Below, piece by piece: positions 12,633-26,149 of a stretch of DNA of 64,000 bases; the stretch's first letter is position 1; every line of letters begins with the position of its first letter. The stretch spans positions 14,526,437-14,590,436 of the forward strand of contig NC_088313.1 of NCBI RefSeq assembly GCF_910592395.1. Direction: 5' to 3'. The DNA comes from Lineus longissimus (lineage: Eukaryota; Nemertea; Pilidiophora; Heteronemertea; Lineidae). The notes below the pieces were generated by a model that saw only the letters and a program-made list of their open reading frames with translations, had not been told where the DNA came from and made no database searches. Made by a program: the position numbers and the translations under genes.

Positions 12633-13673
12633 AATGGGTACATATCTATATATTCAGTAGAAGTTCCAAATTCCCAATGAGGAACCGGCGTTAAGATAAA
12701 TGCCAGTGGCGGCGCCACAATCGATTGTACCTTCTGACGCCATGATGTCATTTTCTGGTTGTTGACGTCGCATGAGGTCAATCACGGGAAACCATTGCGT
12801 ACATTTTTGCACAGGATTTCAACAACAGAAAACGTGCCCAATAACTGGCATCGTGCATATTTTCCGCAAAATTATCTTAAGAAACTGATAGCTCAATAGA
12901 TTTAAAACAGGAAGATGCAAACGTTGCCGAAATCGGTCGAAAATAAGCGATCGTTTTCGGGCTCAGAAATAACATGATAATGCATTGGAAATGGAGAGTT
13001 TTGGTATGATCGATTGCAGCGCCACGCAGCGGATAAATCGCGCCGGTTCCTCATTGCTCGGGTTCGCCTTACTCTGGAATGTATATTTTACCTTGGACTT
13101 TAGAGAAAGCGTGGTGGTATGACTGGGGTTTCAAGCAAGTCCAACAAACCATATAGCCTAGCGATGCCCACTTTAACAAATCTGAGTTGCCCAAAACATG
13201 ATTCTTCAGATCGAAGGGTTAAATGGCGAGAGCATGCATGTTGAAAATGTTTACATTTGTGAGCAACAAAATAAATGGAATACCAAGCTGAAATTGATGA
13301 TGAACACAACTTGGGGAAAAAATGTTCACCATCTGATACCATCAATGACTGACAACTTAACCACAGTTTCTCAACTAGAGGGCTGCTCTATAAAGCAACC
13401 CGCAAATGACTGATTTAAATAGCTGCAACTTGCGATCTGAATCCCATGCGATGATATTCTCTCATCTGCGGTGGTCATCGCAGTGAGCTGTGACTAAAAT
13501 CAGTGATCGCAGCATCCTGCGATCAATATTTAACCAGGTTTTACCTGCAGACGAGAGTTTTTTTGTCGCACATACATGTACACAATGATTTAAATCATTT
13601 GTTTGAGTGTGCTTTAAAGTTTAAAAGCTTCTAAGATTTTACAGTATGTTTTTTTTTAAATGTACCAAACGTA

Positions 13674-13805
13674 ACCCCTGGTAGAGACCATAGGGAGGAC
13701 ACTGACTGTACTCAATGTTTTGTACCACCTGGAATAGACCCTGCAAGAGGACACCAATTGTACCCAACCAACCCCTTGGTGGAGACTGCAAGAGGACGCT
13801 GATCG
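13674..13805 (+). repeat. Imperfect 46-49 bp tandem repeat next to the LRR exon
   Basis: Three degenerate units share a pattern of CCTGG(T/A)(A/G)(G/T)A(G/C)(A/C)CC...GGAGGACACTGA/GCAAGAGGACACCA/GCAAGAGGACGCTG followed by TGTAC. They end 20 bp before the LRR exon's donor and lie in its first intron. Confidence 0.45.
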
Positions 13806-13824
13806 CAATGGAAAATATACTTAC

Positions 13825-14033
13825 AGTTGCAACGTATCCAAAGGAAGACTGGTCAAGCGTATCTCCTCAAGGGACCGAAACTGGGCATTGGGCATGCCTG
13901 CACACACCACCTTACGCCCCTGTGAGATGGGCGACTCACGTGACCTCATCGTAGTACAGGTGCATCGTGGGGGACAAGCACAAGCCACGGCGATACATGT
14001 CGATATCCACAGAAATACGAATAAGTAGTTCAT
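13825..14033 (-). CDS. First coding exon of a leucine-rich-repeat protein (partial gene)
   Basis: The ATG at 14033 opens a signal peptide (NYLFVFLWISTCIAVACA) followed by an LRRNT cysteine cap (CPPRCTC, then VVCAGMP) and the start of a leucine-rich repeat (LEEIRLTSLPLDTL). The frame ends at a consensus donor (GTAAGTAT) in phase 2 after 69 codons. This layout is typical of extracellular LRR receptors and adhesion proteins. Following exons should lie at lower coordinates on the minus strand, but I could not recognise any between 1 and 13.8 kb. They may be beyond the window, or the exon may be a stranded remnant. Confidence 0.68.
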
Positions 14034-14194
14034 GCTAACGCCTCTAGGGGTCGTTGTGATAGGGCCACCAATTGTTGCATTCTGGTGAGGGCGGCGTCAT
14101 GGGTTGACAACCATGTACATGTACGATATCTGGAAATAGAAAGATTGCGAGAGTCGTTAACAAAAAAATGTGGAACCCAAAGGATACCCAGGGT

Positions 14195-14348
14195 TGGGAC
14201 TGACAAGTGCTGTCCTAAATGGAGAGGTGTCCTGATAAGAGAGGTTAAATTGAATGGAAACAACCAATTTGGGATCAGAACTAGTGTTCCCCTTTATAGA
14301 AAGGTTGTTTGTTATAGAGAGGCGTTTACCAAGGGAGGTTCCACTGTA
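14195..14348. mobile_element. MITE family 1 fragment
   Basis: Right part of a copy in reverse: GACAAGTGCTGTCC through GAGAGGTTAAATTGAATGG to the terminus GGTTCCACTGTA. The left end is missing. Confidence 0.7.
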
Positions 14349-14843
14349 CATTCACAGAGCTGCCAACCCCTAAATACCCCTTTCAGTATTTTCCCCCTGA
14401 ATTTGTCACTTTTTCAGTATTTTGGGGGGGTCTTTCAGTAACACATAAATTTCTCATTATCACAAACTTTCAGTAGGTTTTTTGTTCCTTGAGAAGCACT
14501 AATAAAGTCCAATCTCCGTGCGAACATCAAATTCAAGCCGTCAAAATCGAAATCCGCCATATTGTAATCTGAGAGTGAGTCGTGCGCAACGCAGGAGAAA
14601 CGCTGGCAGTATCATAATGCCAATGTATTTGAAAAAGTTAATGTGATTTGCGCGAGACTTGGCGGTGCACAGATATCAACAAAACGAAATCGACGAAACG
14701 AAAAAAAATCGAACTTTTTTTTGAAAATAGTATTTTTGATAGCAATTCCGTAACGACGTACTAAAATGCGTTTTTCGGCCAAAATCCGTACTAAATACGG
14801 AAAATCGTAACAGGTTGGCAGGTCTGCATTCATGTTTATGTAT

Positions 14844-14925
14844 AGTGGAACCTCCCTTAGCGACACTTCTCTACTAATAGAACACCCTCTCTATTGAGAA
14901 CACTGCATTTGGTCCCAACCTTGAA
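14844..14925. mobile_element. MITE family 1 fragment
   Basis: AGTGGAACCTCCCTTAGCGA through CACTGCATTTGGTCCCAACC; stops at the usual midpoint of the element. Confidence 0.65.
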
Positions 14926-14929
14926 ATTG

Positions 14930-17900
14930 GCATTCACTTTATTTCAAAGAAGTTGTAATTGCTTTGGGATTTCAAGTTCTACCCAAAATGGTGGTGCCTC
15001 TGGTCAACCCTTACAGTGGAGAACACCAGAACACCGATTAGTGTTACACTCACCTACGCACTGTAATCCTCCACAGGAAATTGACAGAGCAAGCCAATTA
15101 TCACTGGAAACCATTCAAATATAATCACAAGAAAGAAATCACAAAACTACACTGGCATAGAGTACAGCCTTAATCCTGTATCGCTTGTTCCAATAGCATA
15201 CACTGATACAGTGTGCAACGTCCACACTGGATGAATACACACCGTTAATACACACACGTCGAATGCACTCTCATCCACCCTGGAGAATAGCGCAGTTCAC
15301 ATCAGGTGTCATATTCTACACGGGAACGGACAAACGACGTGAACGCACTTCAGCGTACACGGAGAGTTGGGATGACGGACAAGATAGGACTATTGTTGGC
15401 AAATTAAGTATCGGTTAAGTCCATTTCGAGCTAAGATTAAGAATATCAGTCTAGTTCACGTGAAATAACCTTCGAAGTAACAAAAACTGTCAACTGGAGG
15501 TGCACTGGTGTCCAAAGCACATACACAGGCAAGGTGGGTGAACTCTAGTCCAAGAGGTGCACGGAATCATTTTGACGGACACAGGACACCCGGGCGCATC
15601 CTGCTGCTCAGGACAATCAATGTTTATCATGAACTTGCACCATGGACAATAGATCCGTGGGTCTGGTGCCGATCTCTGTGAAACCCTCCTGCGACAATTC
15701 AGCGAATAATAAAAATTTTCTATGCAGCTGTCAGCCTGCCACGGTGATGGTTGTCACTCGGTCTAAATTTGGATATTTCTGATAATTTCTGGTGGACGCA
15801 CACCCATCGCATGCAAGCGTGTTGCGATTTGGCCTCCTCTGAGCCGGGACAGATCCCTTGGGGTCATCGGGATAGGCCCGACTAAAGAATTCTCGGGACC
15901 TGGACAAAGGTTTTGGAGGAATCTGCTGGGAAAATGGCAGTTCAAAGAAATAAATGGAGCAATTAAATTCATTTACTGGTCATGCTAGTACTTTTATCGT
16001 GATGAAGATTGGACATCCTACACTCTTAGAAATATCACTTTTTCAGCTTTTGCAAAAAATTTCAAGGTTACCGGCCAATACGTACATTGTAAGCACCCCT
16101 TTGAAAAAAACCTCCAAGCTCAGCATCCCAAAACCTTTTTTAAATTTTCCTGAAAAACTGTTGTCTTCTGGGAGGTGGATATTTGTGACGGGTGAAAACC
16201 CTTTAAACGAACAATGCGTTTGCAAAAATCAACTCCTTACCAAATTTCACGATTTACTTCAGTGACAGCATGAGCACTACACGACGCCGGTAGCATACCT
16301 TTTAGCACAAGGTGAGCTACATCCTCAGCTGCACAGAAAACAGGCAACACGAACTCTTTCCGAAATCAATCAATTCCACATTCTAAAAGATAATCCGTAA
16401 CCAGAAACAGGAGTGTTAATTCTCCAGCTTAAACTTTACATGTTCATTTCCCAGGTTTCTCATGGTACAAGCTGCAAACTAGACAGCCATATGCTACATA
16501 CAATGTAGCCTACCTAGCACAGGCATTCAAATACCCTCTTGTTTTCCAGCCAGAAAGGTGATATTCAAATACAGTTAAACTTTTTTTAGGACCTTCTGAG
16601 CCCCGAGAGTGACCCTTTCCCACATTCAGTCTCATGCTTTACAAGCATCTCCGGACATGCTACACAACCTACCAAGGCCACGTATTCAAATAAAATCCCA
16701 TTTCCCAGCCTAGAATGTGATATTCAAATGCACTAAAATCTTTTTTAGAGTCTTATATTATAATTCTACATGCACAGTTGAGATATGTTACCTAGTACGG
16801 AGCTAGGATCTGGTCTGATAGATTCACATTTAAGATATTATGGCTTATTTTGGTGTCCACCGACAACAATGCGTTAATGCTCAAAGTTGCAGTGCAACTT
16901 TCCTCTGCTATGTTCCCCGCGCTACAACCCCGCTACATGCACAATTCAGATAGGCTACGTAGCTAACAAGTACCGCGCTAGGTTCGTATCTGATAGATTT
17001 TCACTTCCACTCGATGACTCAATGCCAGAGATACGAGAAAACGAGCTCAAATAGATCTGTGGATTGTACGCCAGCCTTTGAAGATAGCGTGAAGGCAGGC
17101 TTCCACATTTTATACAAAGCAATGAAATTGATGAGGAATGAAGCAGTAGAAGCAGGGATGCAGGACCATAGATCTGAAAGTTGCAGTGGCAGACTATGAT
17201 TTAGGGGTGACTCAACCTCAACCAAATTCATACATGCAAAGTTGCGGGCGTGGATAACTGCACCACGGCATTGCGTAAACTCATTTATGTTTTCCTGGGT
17301 CCACTGTAATTATGAACTGTGTCCCCATTTATTCAGGCTGTTATCCATCTAGACTGTTGGCAGTTGCTGCAGTTTCTGCACAGATTTTGTCAGTTTTGTG
17401 TTCACTTCATCAGGCATCCAATCATTGAAGTGACCAATAAAATCAAACAGCAATATTATAATGTCACCTGTCGAACAAACCTCAATATTTACGTGGCGAT
17501 ATCGAATCCTTGCAACCTTTTCAAAACATTCGACAATTGCGCGATGAAATATTCATCAGAATTATGATCGAGGAATAAAGAGGTGGCGTGGCGCTACGCC
17601 CCCTAATGGCCACATCAGGTGAATAATTAATGTCGCTGCGTGACGAGGGCACTCAAAGCCGCGAATAAGCCTTCAATCCTCATATGAAGTTTACAATCAA
17701 TTGACCAGGTTGTCGATAATCAAAGTACAGTAGAACCTCCCTCAGCCAACACCTCCCTATTAAGGACAACCTAGTTTTGGTCCAAAGTGGTTGTTTCCAT
17801 TCAATTTGACCTCTCTAATCGGGACGCCTCTCAATTAAGGACAGCAGTTGTCAGCCCCGAGGGTGTGCACTCATTGGGAGACACCACCCCGCCCCGGTGC

Positions 17901-19250
17901 TGGTATACATGTAGTAAGACCGGAGTTCAGAAGTCGAATCAAGTTCACTCGGTATGAACATAAAAACTAAGTTATTTATGACAGATTTTTGTAACGATCT
18001 TGTGGACATGCTCAAGAACGCCACACATAAATCAGCAAAAGTGTCAATGGGCCATTGTCAAACCAAATAGATTTTTTCAATTTATGAGATTATAATTCAA
18101 CTACATTGTAATTGATAATTCTCAATTTTAAAAAGGTTCTTGATATAAAGATCCGGTTTTGTCCAATTCAGGAAAATTATGATAAATTATTTTTTTCAAA
18201 CTGACGAAAAAATTATAAGGATTTTCTATAACACCACCTTTTAAAATGTCACTCCCTCCCGTTTGAATGGAAGGTGTGCACCTTTGTTGCATTGGAGCAC
18301 CGTTTTCTCACCAAAATCACAAGGGTGTCAGAGCTTAAAATGTTGACGAAAACCGAGGTGGTTTTGGCCAACGTTTTAGCTCAAACTTTGTGGTGTTTGG
18401 TGAGAAAAGCAATACCTCCAGTCGAGTATCATGAATTCCTTTACACATTCAAATATTTCGGAATTTTCAGAGATGGAAAAACAAGGAAGGGAGGGGGTCC
18501 AAATGTTTATCGTTTTCATTGAACTTTTGAGCGATGTTTGCGAAAATGTACTTTAGTCTGAATACGTGAACTTCCTCGACCTTTGTGATGTCTGAAGAGA
18601 CGTAATTTGGCATCGAATTCCACTTCGTATTCATACGCAGCCTGTGCGATTTACCGATTTAGCCACCCTGGTGTGGATCATTCACAACTCACTCACAGGT
18701 AATTTAATTGAATATGATTGGCAGGTCTGTGACATACATGATAATCCACGAAAGTCTCTCTCCACATGATGGTGGTATTGAGTGGGATAGTTTTGCAGGG
18801 AAACATGTTGATTTGGCGAGAATGGCAGGACAATTGGAGATATTTGAGAAAGTTCCGTGGAGGAGGCTAACATTGATGAATTAATTTTGTTGAGTGTTTG
18901 TCAATGGACTCCCTCCGGAGCTTGAAATGTGGCTTGTAACAATACAATCCTTGATGAAGGTACTTATTACTCCCATGTTCTGGTCTACATGAATCGGCAG
19001 GCCGAGCTCGGGTGTGATCTCGACACAGGCAATGGTCTCCATCAATGAATCATGGATCCCATTGACCATAGATTCTATGAGGGCCAAGGGTAGAGCCAGC
19101 GATACACATGGACGATCCATTGATGGGAATTCCATCATAGATCCAAGATCGAATGATAGGTTCCATCATTTATCCCATATGAATACACATAATTCATAAG
19201 CAGTAACAAACCCATTCGAGAATTCTTCGATAGCCGGTCTTATGATAGGA
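14930..19250. other. Spacer upstream of the LRR exon, no gene recognised
   Basis: Could contain untranslated 5' exons of the LRR gene on the minus strand, but nothing identifies them. Only MITE family 1 remnants are assignable. Confidence 0.5.
17728..17875. mobile_element. MITE family 1 copy, right end lost
   Basis: Starts TACAGTAGAACCTCCCTCAG and keeps CCATTCAATTTGACCTCTCT and GACAGCAGTTGTCAG, then breaks off before the right terminus. Confidence 0.75.
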
Positions 19251-19255
19251 GATTA

Positions 19256-19386
19256 GGGGAGCCTCATAGCCTAGTGGTACACTGCTGGCTACCACGCAAG
19301 TAGGACCCGGGTTCGATCCCGGGGAGAACCCAGGATTGTATTTCTGAATCTGAACCGGCGTAGCTTTTAAGGAACTAAAATTCCTG
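19256..19386 (+). mobile_element. tRNA-derived SINE, 3' truncated
   Basis: Head TAGCCTAGTGGTACACTGCTGG (A box) and ACCCGGGTTCGATCCCGGGG (B box) with body AACCCAGGATTGTATTTCTG. Ends at AAAATTCCTGG; the distal body seen in other copies is absent. Confidence 0.8.
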
Positions 19387-19500
19387 GCTCTTCAAAACAC
19401 ATACAACATACAAAATACTCGAGGGTTTGTCAGATGAGATTTAAAGCCATGGTCCCTTGCACTTGACCCCGGTAATGATATGCTGGAATGATGATACCGA

Positions 19501-19501
19501 T

Positions 19502-19536
<35 letters not shown>

Positions 19537-19537
19537 A
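19501..19537 (+). repeat. GAT microsatellite
   Basis: Twelve uninterrupted GAT triplets within a CCATGG/ATGATGG-rich stretch (18.95-19.65 kb) where short blocks such as TCCATCATAGATCCA recur. Confidence 0.9.
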
Positions 19538-19987
19538 GCCCATGGCAGATATGATACAACCATGGTTGCATCCGCATGATGGAGATTCTCCATCATAGAT
19601 CCATGGATAGAACATTGATGATCAATCCTCGTCCTAGATCCAAGGATGGACAGTTTTGCCTATGATGTACCCAAGCAGAATGGTACGAGACCTGAAGTGA
19701 AGGCTTAAAGCTCAAAATTCATTATTCAAACCTCAAATCTGGTTCGTCAGCAATGCCAGGGATTAAAGTGGTGAAGCAGGAAAATAGCTCTTCCTTTGCC
19801 AACATAAGAAATGCTTCAAGCCGCATGCAACTCTTTGCGCTGTGCCAATAGCTGAAACAATCTGCCAACCTGTACTCACGGCGTTCTGCACCGACCAACC
19901 TCACCTGGCGTGGTGCGGCGAATCTTATACATAAAACGAAACTACGTGGTGGCTCTTCCTTGCAATGATTCATCGGCGATCAAAGTA

Positions 19988-20165
19988 CAGTAGAACCTCC
20001 CTAAGCGGACACCTCTCTATTAAGGACAACCTCTCTATCAAGGACACTGGTTCTGATCCCAAATAGGTCATTTCCATTCAATTTGACCTCTCTATTCAGG
20101 ATACCTCTCTATTATGGACAGCATTTTGTCAGTCCAAGGGTGTCCTTAATAGAGAGGTTCTACTG
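19988..20165. mobile_element. Full-length copy of MITE family 1 (CAGTAGAACCTC ends)
   Basis: Both ends read CAGTAGAACCTC (right end as complement) inside TA dinucleotides, pointing to a Tc1/mariner-type MITE of about 180-195 bp. Internal hallmarks are CTCTCTATTAAGGACA, CCATTCAATTTGACCTCTCT and GACAGCA...TTGTCAGTCC. The same family recurs across the window: 5288-5463, 12521-12632, 14195-14348, 14844-14925, 17728-17875, 21380-21575, 30440-30475, 32209-32243, 40383-40577, 42769-42935, 44353-44505 and 51988-52075. Confidence 0.85.
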
Positions 20166-21379
20166 TATATCCTTCTAAAACATGCTTTTTGAAGAATCCA
20201 TATGTACCTCATCACTTCTGTTCAGCCACCAGAAATGTTTGGAATTCTTTTTTACGTTTTATAATATTCCACTGGGGCTCGCACTATATGGGACAAAACC
20301 CATATAGCGCGGAGAAATGTAGCACGCATCTGCACAAACACATTATTTGAATAAGATTTTCTTGATCAGCACAAAAGTTTTCGACACGGAAACATCGATC
20401 TGCATAAAAAGGATTACGTGAATTGTGTTGTTTACTTTTCGATTTTGAGCAGTTCTCGAGTGCGGTGCCACGTTTTCCCGCCGTGGACAGTCGAGCAAAA
20501 GATGAGGAGCAAACTCCACTCCAGGTTGTCATTTTACAACGTAGTTTTAAATGGCGGGCGGAAGATGAAAGAGCTCTGTAGCACTTGCCGGCATGACAAG
20601 TGGGTGAACAAACATGATGAATAATGCCGGTCCGCATTGAACACTTTTTGAATTGAGGAAAAAAGTACTTCATTCCATTTAGTACTACAGTCCAAGTCAC
20701 AAATGACATCCGTGAATCGCGTCATTGACTCATTGGCGCGTAAGTCACACGGAGACCGAACGCAAATGCGAAACATAGAGAGAGATAAGCGCGTCACTGG
20801 TGGGTCGTTGACTTGATCAGCAATAACAACGTGCCCACAATATGGTGGTGATTGCAAGACAATGAAAGGGTTAATTTCCAATGATTGGGGTGTTCCTGAG
20901 GAGCTTGCAGACACTTGCAGATTATTCAGTTGTTTCATCATAAATGCTCCAAAAATATCCAGTTACCATTAAATGGTATCGAATTCAAATAATTTCAAGA
21001 ACTTTGATAATCTTTTTTATGAGACGGCAAGAAAAAGATACACTTTGTTGCCAAATCAGTGTCTCTCCTATCCCACATACAACCAGGGCACAACAAAACT
21101 ATTCAAGTTTGCACAACAATATTAATCCCTGAACTATACACAATTAAGTCCCCTAACTGTGTTGGTCCTATGTAATTTACCTGAGGATCACCTATTTGAC
21201 CCCCCCTAGCTTCTTCAATGAAGCTAATATGCTCCTTCCAATACTTTAGTCCCTTTTTTAAACAATAAAGATACCGATTAATACTACGTCTACGTGATTG
21301 TGTGCGTGTAATTAATTGCATTTCTATTTTCCTTGGCCAACAGTAAACCAATGTTGTACAAAAACACACCATTTTAGTA

Positions 21380-21575
21380 CAGTGGAACCTCCCTTAGCGG
21401 ACACCTCTCTATTTAGGACACCCTCTCGAGTATTAAGGTCATGACACTAGTTTTGGTCTCAAATTGTTTTGTTTCCATTCAATTTGACTTCTCCTATCAG
21501 GAAACCTCTCTATTAAGGACAGCACTTACTTGTCAGTCCCTGGTGTGCCCTTAATAGAGAGGTTATGGGCCTACT
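21380..21575. mobile_element. MITE family 1 copy
   Basis: Begins TACAGTGGAACCTCCCTTAG and ends in GAGAGGTTATGGGCCTACTG; internal TTCCATTCAATTTGACTTCTC is retained. Near full length, diverged at the right end. Confidence 0.8.
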
Positions 21576-22189
21576 GAAAATCATTGTCAATTATCATTGC
21601 ATCAGGATCTAAATCAACCCACCACAGATTCCTTTTGCTGATAGCACGTGTTTTATGAATACAGATGTCATAAAGTGATGTATTATAGCCCCCAACCATG
21701 GGGTCATTTGTACCAGTTCTAAGAATAGCTGAAGAACAAACCCCTATACATCCGTGTACATAATGTACACTGTACATCGCTATCCACAACAAAAACATCT
21801 GTTTTTGCAGGCTTCTACTGGCGTTATCCTTCATCGAAAAGAGCTAGGATTTGGTCAACATGAAGAGATTTCCGAATCAAGAAGACTGATAACATCGAAC
21901 CTAAAATCAGGGTTGCAGGGCGGGAAGGAGAAATCGCAAAATCTTATCTTTCAGAAAGGAGAAAGAAAAGTTGTGAATCATCCATCATCTACAAACATCT
22001 ACACCATTTCTAATTTCATGATTTCTCTGCAATGCGCCCACCGATTACTAAGTTTCGACCGCTATTGGATTGTAAATTAACTCACCTTTCTAATAATTCC
22101 AGAGATTCGATGATTCTATCAACAATTTTCGAGAAAACGTACAAATTTCAGAGCGTAATCCAAACATCAATGAAAACTACAGCCATTTA

Positions 22190-22290
22190 AACTGTGACGT
22201 CAGAACCAATCAATAAGTTAGAAGTCTTCCCATTGGCCAAGACGCCATGTGAAAATATTGCGCCATAAAACCGTCTTTGATTGGTGTGCT
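22190..22290. promoter_or_regulatory. CRE plus clustered CCAAT boxes, orphan promoter-like segment
   Basis: TGACGTCA at 22195-22202, CCAAT at 22206-22210, and reversed CCAAT (ATTGG) at 22232-22236 and 22280-22284. Such spacing is typical of promoters, but no gene was found beside it. Confidence 0.3.
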
Positions 22291-22360
22291 GTGACTTTCA
22301 CTCTCCGACAATGACATCATCACACAATCCACTCTCCAAAGCAGAGGTAATATTCAGGTC

Positions 22361-23021
22361 GCATTATACAGTGCGGAGGACGGCGTCAAGGGCAGCGTCA
22401 ACTAGGCCCCGGCAACCGATACGAGGTAGTCTTTTGGATCCTGCTGAGGCCTAATCATACATCATAGGCACCATAATCCATACATTTAAGGTTCATATGA
22501 ATCCAGAGAAGAGAAGTCTGCAGCATTTTCATTGCATTTAATTCACAATTCGACAATAATTGACAAAGAAATGGCATGATGTTTGCGATCTTCAAACGGG
22601 CCTCAATCGGTTCAAAATGAATGATTTGGGAACGCCATTACCACAGGCAGATAGCCAAATGCATATAGTTTCTTTATTTGATGTGAAAAAATGGGGTCAT
22701 CTCGGCTATTTTTATTTCTCTGGGGGGGGGGGACAAATCGGACCCCGTCCCCACTGTGTAGTGCCACCTTAATGGGTTTATGATGTTCTATACTGCCCCT
22801 CAAGACGACAGATACAGAAACTGGAGGTGATTACAAACACAAAGGTGTGTCACATCATGGGTTAATGTGAAATGGCTTGGTTTCATTTGCCATTTGAGAA
22901 TTGAAGGCAAATACACCACGGTGAGCTTTTCAACAACCTTCCCACAAGGTGACTTCAAGCCGGTTGCCCGGGGCCTATTTGACGCGGCCCTTGACGCCGT
23001 TCTCCGCACTGTGTAGTGCCA
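22361..23021. mobile_element. 661-bp element with 60-bp terminal inverted repeats
   Basis: The left arm (22361-22420; ACAGTGCGGAGGACGGCGTC, then AGGCCCCGGCAACC) is the complement of the right arm (22961-23021; CAGTGCGGAGAACGGCGTC when reversed) with a few mismatches. The right-end motif CACTGTGTAGTGCCACC also occurs internally at 22750, as if one end was duplicated or another copy is nested. No target duplication is obvious, so the class is unknown. Confidence 0.65.
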
Positions 23022-26000
23022 CCCAAGAGTTCCGGTCATGCGCAAGGAGGTTGCACCCATCGTCTGCCACGTGCTAAATAAATTCACTGAGCGGGAGCTT
23101 CAAAATTTCTCCTAAAAAACTTCGATTTTACGTTTCTTTTCACAAGTAAAGACTTTTTTGGGCGGTAAGTTTATAGATAAGATATCATAGCTCAAACGTA
23201 CATATATTTTGACCCGTTTCTTTCAGTTTTGATGCAGTATTTCATGATTTTTGTGCAGTGCGCAAAATTTTTTCATGGCGCCCACATTTTTGACGAATGG
23301 GCGTTCATCTCATCTCCAAAAAAATATCGATTGGGAGTTCCAGCATCCTAGTCGAGTTGCCTGATTCAGATATTTGTGTTCTATTCGTATTTCTGCGTCT
23401 GGCGAACAAGATTTTATAAATAATTTGAGCGTTTTTTCGATTGAAAAACGTGCACCAAAAAATGATAGGTGAGAACGGAATACAATGTCTCAGTCCTGCT
23501 GACCATGTGCTATGCCATGTGCATTGTGCGTGCATTGGACTGGATGCTGAGTTCAGAAGAGGGGTTAAAGGGGGACTATTGGCAGAAGCAGAGGGGCTAA
23601 TCTGGCCATCTTCAGGTGACTAATATACACAGAAAGGGTCATGTCAGATTCAGCACTAAATATATTCCTGGTACAAGCGTCAATCATTTCAACATACTGT
23701 GAGATGTGAGAGACCCCTATTGGTGACTTTGTGTAACTTTATCTTGCCCGCCTAGCTGCTGCCTATATTTTGCCTTTAATAATAATATTGAAAACATAAG
23801 TGCCAATTAAAGAGGGGTTAGTGAGATTTAAAAGGGGAACTCAATAGGAACCGACCCCCTGTGGTTGAAAATTAAGTTGTCTAAATTCTTGTAATTTGCA
23901 AGGTCTGCTTTTTTGCAGAATTAGAATTGAAAATGGCTCCCAAACACCAGAAGTCTGCATGGCTAATACAGAGGCTCTGGCCATGATGGTTGTGCCGATC
24001 GGTCTTGAACATCGAGAACTTTTAGCCGAGTGGTGACTGGAGCCAGGCAATGAGGCATCTCAGGTGGGGTACAGTCACATTGGTGTTGGCACAAGTCAAG
24101 CATTGAACTAAAATTTGTCAGTATGATTATGAACAAGTTTGAATAAGTTTGGTGGCCAGCTACTACAGGATGCATACAACAAGGACAGTAGTGGACGATT
24201 GTCCGACAGGAAGTATGACAGTACCTGCCACATTCTTACAGGGTTGGGCTGAGGATTATGGGGAGAATTCCCCAAGAATTGTGATTACTACAAATTGATG
24301 CATTATCCTTAACTTTTTGCGTTCTTTTTCAGCCTGGTTTCATAAGGTAGTTTGGCAAACCATCATCTTTATTCTCCATCTTAGATGGACGGTCCTGTTC
24401 TAGTAAAGAATCCATTGTCTGTCATAATCCATCCCAGCCACCGCATCTGATGGACTTTGTCAGGACATGGTTCAGGTATGCAGTAAAAGTAAGCTTGTTA
24501 GTGATGAAGGTGTGGTACACTGCAAATTTGCAGCGCTTAGAGAGCATCAGTCAAATAGGGGCCTACAGCTATGCCCATCCTATGACTTGTGATACTGAAA
24601 GCTTGACAACAGAGGGAAATGGTCTGAGGTTGAGAATCTCTTTGTGTTACTGTTATATCCTACAAAAATCTAATGGTTTGAGTTCTTTTTCAGTCTGGTT
24701 TCAAGATCATTGGAGAGAACCAGAACCACTACAGTAGAAAGCCTGGATTTATTCAGCGGAAATGGATGTCAAGGGGAGACTTGTACAGTAGAATAAAAGA
24801 AGACGGAACAGTTTGGTTTTGCGTGGCTAAGTATCCATAGACAAACTGTCAACCAAAGGGATGGAGAGCTGCGTACCTCCGACGCATGAAGTTTCTTGTC
24901 AGTTTTTTTGTGACAGAGGTCATTCTGCTGTACTTTTGCAGTTTGAAACGTCCTTGCCTCTGATCCAATGCAGTCGAGCTGCCGACATAGTGATGCCAGT
25001 CATTGCACTTGTTATAGCTGACAATGACAAAATTAAGCTGAATAAAGTTTCTGAATTGTCGGAAGACGAGAGGAGGGCTCTAAAACAGGATGCCTTGCCG
25101 TATATATGTACCAAGTAGCCACCTCAGCAAGGCAATCTTGTTACGATGAAATATCAACAGCCAGTCAACGAAAGGATTGAATCTTTAGGATGTCAAGTGT
25201 CAGAGAATTTCGTGTCTAATGACACACAAATTTATGCTAGTTATAATAGTTTGGTTTCTTTTCCAGCTGAGGTCCAAGATTTGTGCTGCATCTGTCACAT
25301 AGCCCCAGGGAAACCATCAAAGGGTGCTCGGAGACTCTTCAAACCTCATATCAGGAATGCCTGCTGTGAAAAGTAGCTGAGGGCCGCACCTAGCTAACGA
25401 TTAGTAATTGCCGCCATGTTGCCTGCGGCATGAACAGCAGAGCTGGAGAAACAACTGAATATATTGTCACAGAGGCTTTGCAAGGCTGCCGACAGAGACA
25501 TGATCGTGGTTGATGCCAAGGAGGGTCCTCGTTCACTTCCTACCTTGACAATTAAGAAGTGGCATGATAGTTTGTTTAGTAAAAAATATGCTATGCTGTT
25601 GGGTTGATTCCATTTGGTTGTGACCTGGGCCAGTCAGAGACAGCAATTAGGATTCTAGGACTTGGTGAGAAAGTGACAGCTGGTCAGTATAAAGAAGACT
25701 CCCCACCGTAAGTATAAGTGAAATTTGGTGGTGGATGACTGAGGACGTCTTCGCAGTAAACAGAATTTGAGGTTGTGCCAAACTTACACAGTGGCTGATT
25801 TATTAATCTTGAGAAATAGAAGGCCAGGAAGCATTTAAATCTTGCAGAAAGCCTGTAAACACCATTAACTGCAGATGGTCACTGTTTTTAATTGCTGATC
25901 ACAATTTCACCCGACATGACAGTTATTTCATGGTTCACTTCAGATCAGAGTGATTTGATTGCAGCTGTTTCTACAAAGGCTTCAAATTATCTTCAACAGT

Positions 26001-26149
26001 TGAATATCTAGATGTGGAAAATTGAAGTTTACGGTGACTAGTTTGTGTTAATTTTGGATTTATCATTTAGAACAAAAAATTTAAAATTGTGATCCTTTCC
26101 AGTACCTCAGTGTGTTGATGATCAAGCCGGAAAGTAGTGCAGCTGATCA

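Noticed and set aside
19258-19330. Functional tRNA gene
   Set aside because: Polymerase III A and B boxes are present, but the acceptor stem does not pair and the same body sequence follows in four copies, so it is a SINE.
20284-20941. Overlapping frames of 135-141 codons on the minus strand
   Set aside because: They overlap each other in different frames and resemble no known family.
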